From positions 127,376-191,375 of the forward strand of contig NZ_KI912469.1 of assembly GCF_000518665.1 (NCBI RefSeq): 64,000 nt of DNA. The letters are read 5' to 3'. Made by a program: the position numbers and the translations under genes. The notes below the pieces were generated by a model. It had not been told where the DNA came from and ran no database searches. It saw only the letters and a list, made by a program, of their open reading frames with translations. Shown here in pieces: positions 56,974-64,000 of the stretch. Origin of the DNA: Microvirga flocculans ATCC BAA-817 (GTDB lineage Bacteria; Pseudomonadota; Alphaproteobacteria; Rhizobiales; Beijerinckiaceae). Every line of letters starts with the position of its first letter. Within the stretch, counting starts at the first letter, position 1.

Positions 56974-58233
56974 ATGGGGAAACCATGGCGCAGGCAGTTG
57001 TTCTTGCGGCCTGAACATCCTAGGTTGCCCGGCAGTTTGTCCCTTTCTGGTGAAGTGCAGTCAAATTGCCTCCTCCCCGAAAACCCGCTTCCGTCGGCGC
57101 CGTTCGCCGCTCCTTCGCCCCCCTGGTCCGATCCCGGCGCCGTGCCGCTCATCCGTGTCGAGAACGTCACGAAGCGGTTCGGTGAGGCCGTCGCCGTCGA
57201 TCACCTGTCCCTGAACATCTTCGAAGGCGAGTTCTTCTGCCTGCTGGGCCCCTCCGGCTGCGGCAAGACGACCCTCATGCGCATGCTCGCCGGCTTCGAG
57301 ATGCCGACAGAGGGCACGATCACCCTCGCGGGGCAGAATCTCGCGGGCGTGCCGCCTTACCGCCGCCCCGTGAACATGATGTTCCAGTCCTACGCGCTCT
57401 TCCCGCACATGAGCGTGGAGAAGAACATAGCCTTCGGACTGAAGCAGGACGGAATGCCGAAGGACCAGATCGCGGACCGGGTCGGCGAGATGCTGCGCCT
57501 CGTCCAGCTCGAAAAGCTCGCCAAGCGCTATCCGAGCCAGCTCTCCGGCGGCCAGCGCCAGCGCGTGGCGCTCGCCCGCGCGCTCGCCAAGAAGCCGAAG
57601 GTGCTTCTCCTCGACGAGCCCCTCGGCGCCCTGGACAAGAAGCTGCGCGAGGAGACCCAGTTCGAGCTCATGGACATCCAGCACGAGCTCGGCATGACCT
57701 TCGTGGTCGTCACCCACGATCAGGAGGAGGCGATGACCATGGCCGACCGCATCGCGGTCATGGACCATGGCCGGATCGTGCAGGTCGCCACGCCGGGCGA
57801 GATCTACGAGCAGCCCAAGACCCGCTTCATCGCGGAATTCGTCGGCGACGTGAACATCCTGGAAGGTCATGTGATGGGCCAGGAGAACGGTCTCTGGCGC
57901 GTGAAGACCGCCTCCGCCGACGTGCCGCTGACCATCGATGATCCCGACGAGGTGCTGCATTCCGGCCAGGCCGTCGCCATCGCCGTCCGCCCCGAGAAGA
58001 TGGTCATCCAGCGCGACCCGCCGGGCCCCGGCGCCATCAACGTGCTTACCGGCGAGGTCTGGGACATCGGCTATCTCGGCGACTGGACCGTCTATCGCGT
58101 GAAGCTCGCCACCGGCGAGATCGTGCGCGTCACCCGTGCCAATGCCTCGCGCTTCGTGGAGAATCCCATCGACTGGGACGAGCAGGTCTACGTCACCTTC
58201 GCGCCGGATGCGGCAGTGATCCTGGCGGAATAG
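56974..58233 (+). CDS. potG: Putrescine/spermidine ABC transporter ATP-binding protein
   Basis: A 419-residue ATPase as read from ATG 56974. Family similarity begins only at about residue 58 (PLIRVENVTKRFG), so the start is uncertain; GTG at 57055 is an alternative and neither has a clear ribosome site. Walker A LGPSGCGKTT, Q-loop FQSYALFPHM, signature LSGGQRQRV and Walker B LLLDEPLGALDKK match PotG, including the NMMFQSYALFP and IAFGLKQDGMPK stretches. A TOBE domain ends the protein. The permeases follow at 2 bp and with a 4-bp overlap. Confidence 0.9.
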   Translation: MGKPWRRQLFLRPEHPRLPGSLSLSGEVQSNCLLPENPLPSAPFAAPSPPWSDPGAVPLIRVENVTKRFGEAVAVDHLSLNIFEGEFFCLLGPSGCGKTTLMRMLAGFEMPTEGTITLAGQNLAGVPPYRRPVNMMFQSYALFPHMSVEKNIAFGLKQDGMPKDQIADRVGEMLRLVQLEKLAKRYPSQLSGGQRQRVALARALAKKPKVLLLDEPLGALDKKLREETQFELMDIQHELGMTFVVVTHDQEEAMTMADRIAVMDHGRIVQVATPGEIYEQPKTRFIAEFVGDVNILEGHVMGQENGLWRVKTASADVPLTIDDPDEVLHSGQAVAIAVRPEKMVIQRDPPGPGAINVLTGEVWDIGYLGDWTVYRVKLATGEIVRVTRANASRFVENPIDWDEQVYVTFAPDAAVILAE

Positions 58234-58235
58234 CC

Positions 58236-59141
58236 ATGACGGAGCGCTCCTTCATGCGACGCCTGACCTCGGGTCTCGTTCCCGCCGTGCCGTATCTCTG
58301 GCTCGGCGTGTTCTTCCTCGTGCCGTTCCTCATCGTCCTCAAGATCAGCCTGTCGGACCCGGCCGTCGCCCAGCCGCCCTACAGGCCCGTCTTCGACTGG
58401 AGCGATGTTGCAGGCTTCTTCGGCGCGCTCGATCTCGAAAACTTCGAGATGCTGACCCAGGACGATCTCTACCTGAGGGCGACGATCTCTTCCGTCCGCA
58501 TCGCCGCGGTCTCGACCCTGCTTCTGCTGCTCGTGGGCTTTCCCATCGCTTACGGCATGGCCCGCGCGCCGGAGCGTTACCGCTCGCTCCTGGTCGCCCT
58601 CGTCATCCTGCCGTTCTGGACCAGCTTCCTCATCCGCATCTATGCCTGGATCGCGATCCTCAAACCCGAGGGCCTCCTGACCCAGGCCCTCATGGCTTTG
58701 GGTCTCATCTCGGAACCGCTCGACATCCTCAATACGGAGGCCGCGGTCTATATCGGCATCGTCTATGCCTATCTCCCGTTCATGGTGCTGCCGCTCTATG
58801 CGACGCTCGAGAAGATGGACGATACGCTGCTCGAGGCGGCCCTCGATCTCGGCTCGACGCCCTGGCGCTCGTTCTGGACCATCACCGTGCCGCTCGCCAT
58901 GCCCGGAATCGTGGCGGGCTCGCTCCTGTGCTTCATTCCGGCGGTCGGCGAGTTCGTGATTCCCGATCTGCTCGGCGGCTCCGAGACCCTGATGATCGGA
59001 CGCCAGCTCTGGAGCGAGTTCTTCTCCAACCGCGACTGGCCCCTGGCCTCGGCCGTCGCCATCCTGTTGCTCATCATCCTGGTCGTGCCCATCGTGATCT
59101 ATCGCGACGTCGAGGCGCGGCGCGTGGAGGCGCGGCCATGA
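58236..59141 (+). CDS. potH: Putrescine ABC transporter permease, PotH type
   Basis: A 301-residue inner-membrane permease with six helices and the EAA loop LEAALDLGSTPWRSFWTITVPLAMPG (about 205-230), which docks to PotG. The start is 2 bp behind potG. Uptake substrate is inferred as putrescine or a related polyamine from the PotG match. Confidence 0.91.
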   Translation: MTERSFMRRLTSGLVPAVPYLWLGVFFLVPFLIVLKISLSDPAVAQPPYRPVFDWSDVAGFFGALDLENFEMLTQDDLYLRATISSVRIAAVSTLLLLLVGFPIAYGMARAPERYRSLLVALVILPFWTSFLIRIYAWIAILKPEGLLTQALMALGLISEPLDILNTEAAVYIGIVYAYLPFMVLPLYATLEKMDDTLLEAALDLGSTPWRSFWTITVPLAMPGIVAGSLLCFIPAVGEFVIPDLLGGSETLMIGRQLWSEFFSNRDWPLASAVAILLLIILVVPIVIYRDVEARRVEARP

Positions 59142-59941
59142 ACCGGCGCTTGAGTCTCTTCAACGTCACCTCGCTCGTGATCGGCTTCGCCTTCCTCTAC
59201 CTGCCGATCCTGCTCCTGGTGATCTATTCCTTCAACGCCTCGCGCCTCGTCACCGTATGGGGCGGCTTCTCCACGCAATGGTACGGGGCGCTCTTCCGCA
59301 ACCAGGCCCTCATGGAGGCGGCCTGGGTCACGCTGCGCATCGCGCTCCTGTCGGCGACCTTCGCCACGATCCTCGGCACCCTCGCGGCCCTGGCGCTCAC
59401 CCGCTACGGACGCTTCCCCGGCCGGACCCTGTTCACCGGCATGGTCTATGCGCCCATGGTGATGCCGGAGGTGATCACGGGCCTGTCGCTGCTGCTGTTC
59501 TTCGTGGCCATCGATCTCGACCGCGGGTTCTGGACGATCACGCTGGCTCACACCACGCTCACCATGTGCTTCGTCACGGTGGTGGTGCAGTCGCGCCTCA
59601 TGACCTTCGACCGGTCGCTGGAAGAGGCGGCGATGGATCTCGGCGCGCCGCCTATGCGCACGTTCTTCACCGTGACGCTGCCCCTGATCGCCCCCTCCAT
59701 CGTGGCGGGCTTCCTACTCGCCTTCACTCTGTCCATGGACGACCTGGTGATCGCGAGCTTCAATGCGGGCCCGGGCGCGACGACGCTGCCCATCAAGATC
59801 TACAGCCAGGTGCGGCTGGGGCTTTCACCCGAGGTCAATGCGGCCTCGGCCATCCTGATCGGCATCGTGACGCTCGGGGTGATCTCAGCGACCCTGATCA
59901 GCAAGCGCTCCGTGCTGCGCTCCCGGCGGAACGCTCACTGA
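59138..59941 (+). CDS. potI: Putrescine ABC transporter permease, PotI type
   Basis: A 267-residue partner of PotH, six helices, EAA loop LEEAAMDLGAPPMRTFFTVTLP. Its ATG overlaps the potH stop (ATGA). The 3' end overlaps the convergent AsmA gene by 7 bp. The binding protein PotF is not present on either side. Confidence 0.91.
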   Translation: MNRRLSLFNVTSLVIGFAFLYLPILLLVIYSFNASRLVTVWGGFSTQWYGALFRNQALMEAAWVTLRIALLSATFATILGTLAALALTRYGRFPGRTLFTGMVYAPMVMPEVITGLSLLLFFVAIDLDRGFWTITLAHTTLTMCFVTVVVQSRLMTFDRSLEEAAMDLGAPPMRTFFTVTLPLIAPSIVAGFLLAFTLSMDDLVIASFNAGPGATTLPIKIYSQVRLGLSPEVNAASAILIGIVTLGVISATLISKRSVLRSRRNAH

Positions 59942-61746
59942 GCGACCGCCTGGGGCTGCGGCTGGTTCGCGGGCACGCGGTCGTTCGGGAAGAGGGGCTT
60001 GGCCGCGCCCGACCGCTCGATGAGGGAGCGGACCTGCGGGGTTACGGACACGTTGTCCCAGTCGCCCGTGATGTCGAACACCAGGGCCGGCAATTGATCG
60101 GCCGGCGCATCGGCCGGCGAGATATCCGCCGTGACGCGCAAGGTGCGATCGACCAGCAGAACCTGCCCCCGAAGCTCCGCCTGCACGGCAGGCCCCTTGA
60201 GATTGCCCGCGACGATCTCCCCGACGCCGTCCTTCACGGCGATCTGCGCCGAGGCCTTGTCGAAGGGCGTGCGCCCGCCTTTCCAGTTGAGGGAGGCGAG
60301 GAGGGGCCGCTTCTCCACCCGGCGCAGGGCGTCCTGGAGGGTGATGCCCACGAGCTCCCCGTCCGTGACCTCGACCGCCGTGCGGCCTTCCGCCTGCCGG
60401 ATGACGTCCGCCGGGTTTTCGCCCCGTCCGTCGAAGCTGAACTGGCCCTTGGCCTGGCCTGTGATCCAGCGCGGCTCGCCGAATGCGGCGAGGAAGGGCG
60501 CCATCTTCACGCCCGAGAAGGTTCCCTGGCTCTTGAAGTCCACCGAGCCGTTCTGGGACACCAGGGACAGGCGCCCCTTGAGAGTGCCGTCATAGAAGGC
60601 CGCGCGCCCGATGGACGCCTCGATCCGGCCGGGCTGGACGAGCACGCTGGCGGCCATGTCGTCGAGGCTCAGGCGTCCGAGATTGGCGCTGGAGGCCGAG
60701 AGGCGAAGGTCCAGGTCCATCCCGGTCGCCTGGGTCAGGTCGATGCTCTCCTCGCTCCAGGACCCGTTCGCGGTCCGCGTCTGGGAGAAGGGCGCGAAAA
60801 GGTCGGAGAGGTTGAGGCTGTCGGCGGCGAGCGTGCCGCTGATGACGGGGCGGTCCGTATCGAACCGGACGGCCATGGTGCCTTCGAGCTTGTCCGGCCC
60901 GAGCTTCACGGAAACGGCGGGCCAGGACAGGCGCCGGTGGTCCATGGAGAACTCGCCGCTGATGGAGAGCGCCTGGAGCAGGGATCCGAAGGGCAGCTCC
61001 ATGCCGCTCCAACGGGTGAAGTCGCGGACCGAGGCCGCCTGAAGGGTGCTCTCGCCCGTGATCCGGGGAGCCGCCCCGAGCTGGGCCTCGCCCTTGGCGG
61101 TGAGGCGCGCGGCGGGTGAGGCCAGGGTGACCGAGAACGGGCTGATCCTGTTGGAGGCGAGCCGGTCCGGGAAGAGCGAGGCCTTCTCAAGGGAGACGGT
61201 TTCGTCCCGCCAGCGCGCCGATCCGGTCAGGGTCATGGGCTCGGAGCTGTCGGTCCAGCGGATGACGGCGTTGAGCGCGTCCAGGTTGGCGCCCTTCAGG
61301 TCCGTCCAGCGCAGGGAGGACTGGCTGACGATGAGCCTGCGGGCGTGGGTTTCCTCCGACCGGTCCTTGAAGACGCCGGCCCAGTCCACGGCCTGGAGCT
61401 TCTGGAAGGATCCGGTGATGCGGGTGTCCGTCAGGTCGAAGTCGGACAGCTCGATCCGGCCGAAAAGCAGGGGCAGGAGGCGCAGCTCGCCCCGCAGGAT
61501 GCCGCCTTCCGCCTTGAGCGCCTCGTCGGGGAACGCGAGCGTCACGTTCTCGAACTTGACGCGGGGGATAGGGAGAACGGCGAAGGTGCTCCGACCCCTG
61601 ACCGTCAGGTCCAGCCCGTAGCGCTCCTTCACGTGCGTCCTGAGCTCCGCCGACAGCCCGCTTCCCGGCAGCGTCCAGGGGGAGGCGGCCGTCCCGAGAA
61701 CGGCAAGCGCAATCAACGCTATGAAAAAGACGACGCGGCGAGACAT
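59935..61746 (-). CDS. AsmA family protein
   Basis: A 603-residue protein with one N-terminal membrane anchor (VVFFIALIALAVLGTAA, 5-21) and a long beta-rich periplasmic region; the first part (about 30-150) is the AsmA N-terminal domain and a C-terminal AsmA_2 region lies near 480-570. AsmA-like proteins form bridge-like grooves that move phospholipids between inner and outer membrane. The start MSRRVVFFIA at 61746 is clear. It is divergent from the CoA-transferase genes. Confidence 0.9.
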   Translation of the reverse strand: MSRRVVFFIALIALAVLGTAASPWTLPGSGLSAELRTHVKERYGLDLTVRGRSTFAVLPIPRVKFENVTLAFPDEALKAEGGILRGELRLLPLLFGRIELSDFDLTDTRITGSFQKLQAVDWAGVFKDRSEETHARRLIVSQSSLRWTDLKGANLDALNAVIRWTDSSEPMTLTGSARWRDETVSLEKASLFPDRLASNRISPFSVTLASPAARLTAKGEAQLGAAPRITGESTLQAASVRDFTRWSGMELPFGSLLQALSISGEFSMDHRRLSWPAVSVKLGPDKLEGTMAVRFDTDRPVISGTLAADSLNLSDLFAPFSQTRTANGSWSEESIDLTQATGMDLDLRLSASSANLGRLSLDDMAASVLVQPGRIEASIGRAAFYDGTLKGRLSLVSQNGSVDFKSQGTFSGVKMAPFLAAFGEPRWITGQAKGQFSFDGRGENPADVIRQAEGRTAVEVTDGELVGITLQDALRRVEKRPLLASLNWKGGRTPFDKASAQIAVKDGVGEIVAGNLKGPAVQAELRGQVLLVDRTLRVTADISPADAPADQLPALVFDITGDWDNVSVTPQVRSLIERSGAAKPLFPNDRVPANQPQPQAVAQ

Positions 61747-62041
61747 GGGTTGAGTGTTGTAAACCTTGGGGCCTGCCCCGCAAGCGGCGGAAAGGGGATG
61801 TCCTCAGGCAAGCCCGGTGCAATGGATGGTTCTCATATATCCATACGAAGGGATTGTCTAAATTGAGGCCGGGTTGCAGGGTTCCGCCATACGGGCGGGA
61901 GCGGCCCCGGCATCGCAAGGCCGGATACCGTCCCGGAAGTGTCCCTGGCGCATTTTTCGGCAAGGAAAACGCTTCCCGCGATCCCTGAAAATGCTATGGA
62001 GCGCTTCGAAGGGCACGATCTGCTCACAAGGAGAGGATTGG

Positions 62042-62752
62042 ATGGATAAAGTTTACAGCGATGCGCGCTCGGCGCTGGCTGGCCTCGTCAAGGATGGCAT
62101 GACCATCATGGCCGGCGGGTTCGGCCTGTGCGGCATCCCGGAAACGCTGATCGAGGCGATTCGGGATTCGGGGGCGAAGGACCTGACCTTCATCTCCAAC
62201 AATGCGGGCGTGGACGGCGTCGGCCTCGGCCGGCTCCTGGAAACCCGCCAGATCCGCAAGATGATCTCGTCCTATGTGGGCGAGAACAAGCTCTTCGCCC
62301 AGCAGTACCTCTCCGGCGAGCTGGAGCTCGAGTTCAACCCGCAGGGCACGCTGGCCGAGCGCATTCGCGCCGGCGGCGCGGGCATCCCGGCCTTCTACAC
62401 CAAGACCGGCGTCGGCACCCTCATCGCCGAGGGCAAGGAGGTGCGCGAGTTCAACGGCGAGAAATACGTCATGGAGACGGGCCTCTTCGCCGACATCTCC
62501 GTCGTCCATGCCTTCAAGGGCGATACGGAGGGCAACCTCGTCTACCGCAAGACCGCCCGCAACTTTAACCCCATGATGGCCACCGCCTCCCGGCTGACCA
62601 TCGCGGAGGTCGAGCACCTGGTTCCGGCCGGGGAGATCGACCCCGACTGCATCCACACACCGGGCATCTTCGTGAAGCGCATCGTGCATGTGCCGAACCC
62701 GGTCAAGCACATCGAGCAACGCACGACCCGCAAGCGAGAGGAGACCGTCTGA
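62042..62752 (+). CDS. 3-oxoacid CoA-transferase subunit A
   Basis: A 236-residue subunit. The glycine loop [18 protein letters not shown] (about 23-40) binds Co[11 protein letters not shown] and the ENKLF segment are typical. With subunit B it moves CoA from succinyl-CoA to acetoacetate or a related acid, which links to acetoacetate released by the tyrosine pathway. AAGGAGAGG lies before the ATG; longer readings have no support. Coupled to subunit B by a TGATG overlap. Confidence 0.94.
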   Translation: MDKVYSDARSALAGLVKDGMTIMAGGFGLCGIPETLIEAIRDSGAKDLTFISNNAGVDGVGLGRLLETRQIRKMISSYVGENKLFAQQYLSGELELEFNPQGTLAERIRAGGAGIPAFYTKTGVGTLIAEGKEVREFNGEKYVMETGLFADISVVHAFKGDTEGNLVYRKTARNFNPMMATASRLTIAEVEHLVPAGEIDPDCIHTPGIFVKRIVHVPNPVKHIEQRTTRKREETV

Positions 62753-63432
62753 TGGCCTGGACCCGTGAACAGATGGCCGCCCGCGCGGCCAAGGAGCTGC
62801 GCGACGGCTACTACGTGAATCTCGGCATCGGCATCCCGACGCTCGTGTCCAACTTCATTCCGAAGGGCATGCGCGTGCAGCTCCAGTCGGAGAACGGCAT
62901 GCTGGGCATGGGCCCGTTCCCCTTCGAGGGCGAAGAGGATGCGGACCTGATCAATGCGGGCAAGCAGACGATCACCGAGCTGCCGACCACCAGCTACTTC
63001 TCCAGCGCCGACTCCTTCGGCATGATCCGCGGCGGCCATATCGACCTGTCGATCCTGGGCGCCATGCAGGTGGCCGAGAACGGCGATCTCGCCAACTGGA
63101 TGATCCCCGGCAAGATGGTGAAGGGCATGGGCGGCGCCATGGATCTCGTGGCCGGCGTCAAGCGCGTCGTCGTGGTCATGGAGCACGTGGCCAAGGCCAA
63201 GGACGGCTCCGAGGATCCGAAGCTGCTCAAGGCCTGCACTCTGCCGCTCACGGGCGCGGGCGTGGTCGACATGGTGATCACCGATCTCGGCGTCTTCACC
63301 GTCGACAAGAAGGGCGGCACCGGCATGACCCTGATCGAGCTCGCCGACGGCGTGACGGTCGACGAGGTCAAGGCCAAGACCCAGGCCGAGTTCAAGGTCG
63401 CCCTCGACGCCGGAAAATCCAACGCGGCCTGA
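62752..63432 (+). CDS. 3-oxoacid CoA-transferase subunit B
   Basis: A 226-residue subunit carrying the catalytic Glu47 in [11 protein letters not shown], which forms the gamma-glutamyl-CoA thioester. [13 protein letters not shown] and [14 protein letters not shown] are conserved. It overlaps subunit A by one base and ends at a strong terminator. Confidence 0.95.
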   Translation: MAWTREQMAARAAKELRDGYYVNLGIGIPTLVSNFIPKGMRVQLQSENGMLGMGPFPFEGEEDADLINAGKQTITELPTTSYFSSADSFGMIRGGHIDLSILGAMQVAENGDLANWMIPGKMVKGMGGAMDLVAGVKRVVVVMEHVAKAKDGSEDPKLLKACTLPLTGAGVVDMVITDLGVFTVDKKGGTGMTLIELADGVTVDEVKAKTQAEFKVALDAGKSNAA

Positions 63433-63456
63433 AGCCCACCAGATGACAACAAATGG

Positions 63457-63484
63457 AAAGCGGCCCTTCCGGGCCGCTTTTCTT
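63457..63484. terminator. Bidirectional intrinsic terminator
   Basis: AAAGCGGCCC (63457-63466) and GGGCCGCTTT (63471-63480) form a 10-bp stem with a TTCC loop, then TCTT. It starts 24 bp after subunit B and overlaps the end of the minus-strand permease gene, so it can serve both. Confidence 0.88.
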
Positions 63485-64000
63485 ATGCGCTGGATGAACC
63501 TGTCGCCAAGTCCGGGCTTTCCGCTACTTTCGGCCGCGCCTCGGCGCTGCGCACCAGCTGGATGACGGGCACGAGTCCGACGAGGACGATGACGAGCGCC
63601 GCGAGCGCGCCGTCCTCGAACCGGCCGCGCGAGGCATAGGTATAGACGAGGGTCGAGAGCGTCTCGGTGTTGAGCGGACGCAGCAGCAGGGTCGCCGGAA
63701 GCTCCTTGATGCAATCGACGAAGATGAGCAGGGCGGCGCTGGCCAGGGCCGGGCGCATGAGCGGGATCTGGATCGTCCAGACCATCTCCCGCCGCGAGGC
63801 GCCCAGCGTGCGGGCGGCGTCCTCCAGGCTCGGCGAGACGCGGTCGAGGCCCGCCGAGAGCGAGCCGGTGGCGATGGAGAGGAAGCGGATCACGTAGGCG
63901 ATGACGACGCCGCCCGCGGCTCCCATGAGCAGCAGGCCGAGACGCTCGCCGGTCAGGTTCCGCCAGAGAGTGCCGATCAGGGTGTCGAACCCGACCAGGG
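63483..64000 (-). CDS. Iron(III)/thiamine-type ABC transporter permease, C-terminal part
   Basis: The reading frame is open to the right edge and ends at 63483, giving about 171 residues of a larger permease. The EAA loop SLEDAARTLGASRREMVWTI is followed by MRPALASAALLIFVDCIKELPATLLLRP, close to FbpB-type iron permeases, which carry two such units. The last visible helix is about residues 125-145. The binding protein and ATPase would lie outside the window. Confidence 0.85.
   Translation of the reverse strand, partial: LVGFDTLIGTLWRNLTGERLGLLLMGAAGGVVIAYVIRFLSIATGSLSAGLDRVSPSLEDAARTLGASRREMVWTIQIPLMRPALASAALLIFVDCIKELPATLLLRPLNTETLSTLVYTYASRGRFEDGALAALVIVLVGLVPVIQLVRSAEARPKVAESPDLATGSSSA

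Overview
The window is chromosomal DNA from a high-GC alphaproteobacterium, most likely of the order Hyphomicrobiales (Rhizobiales) and possibly a Methylobacteriaceae relative such as Microvirga; the genus is a guess. The evidence is an Omp2-type porin whose mature N-terminus reads AADLPSKKA, an HWE-family histidine kinase, the conserved alphaproteobacterial blocks slt-dapA-smpB, pyrE/rel/rpoZ, fabD-fabG-acpP-fabF-mltG-yicC-gmk and rsmA-pdxA-lptD-lptG-lptF/pepA-holC, and several families of short palindromic intergenic repeats of the kind common in this order. I see no tRNA, rRNA, CRISPR array, transposase or prophage gene, so most of the window is core genome with small accessory pieces.

Layout. 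1-5.6 kb (minus strand): the start of an SDR gene, an aldehyde dehydrogenase, a fused two-ATPase peptide-type ABC protein and an orphan HWE sensor kinase. 5.7-8.6 kb: an ABC-F ATPase, a dodecin and a DUF533/TerB-like protein. 8.7-13.5 kb: tyrosine/homogentisate catabolism (fumarylacetoacetase, MarR regulator, maiA, hppD) with an orphan TRAP binding protein. 13.5-18.5 kb: porin, alpha/beta hydrolase, lytic transglycosylase. 18.7-28.5 kb: dapA, smpB, a two-ACT protein, a NYN-domain protein and pyrE. A four-gene insert follows (NmrA/DoxX fusion, DUF2269 membrane protein, class-I glutamine amidotransferase, AlaX editing protein), then rel and rpoZ. 28.9-35.9 kb: fatty-acid synthesis, mltG, yicC, gmk and a VOC protein. 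36-46 kb: ddl, rsmA, pdxA, lptD, lptG and lptF on the minus strand, then pepA and holC. 46.3-52.2 kb: a frameshifted S10 serine carboxypeptidase, a lipoprotein, an RTX-repeat protein, a second ABC-F ATPase and a Crp-family regulator. 52.2-64 kb: an EamA transporter, tetR divergent from emrAB-like efflux genes, potGHI without potF, an AsmA protein, a two-subunit 3-oxoacid CoA-transferase, and the end of an ABC permease at the right edge.

How the genes work together. Tyrosine breakdown: HppD makes homogentisate; MaiA and fumarylacetoacetase finish the pathway to fumarate and acetoacetate; the CoA-transferase at 62-63.4 kb could activate the acetoacetate. Envelope building: lptF/lptG/lptD place LPS in the outer membrane, while mltG, slt and ddl act on peptidoglycan. 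The clearest regulatory signals are paired GTTGC-N4-GCAAC sites in front of marR and a perfect 21-bp palindrome between tetR and the efflux operon. No spectacular new system is visible. The best candidates for undescribed biology are the NmrA-DoxX/DUF2269 pair and the intergenic palindromic elements, one of which (two tandem stem-loops, about 110 bp) occurs twice in opposite orientation plus a remnant.
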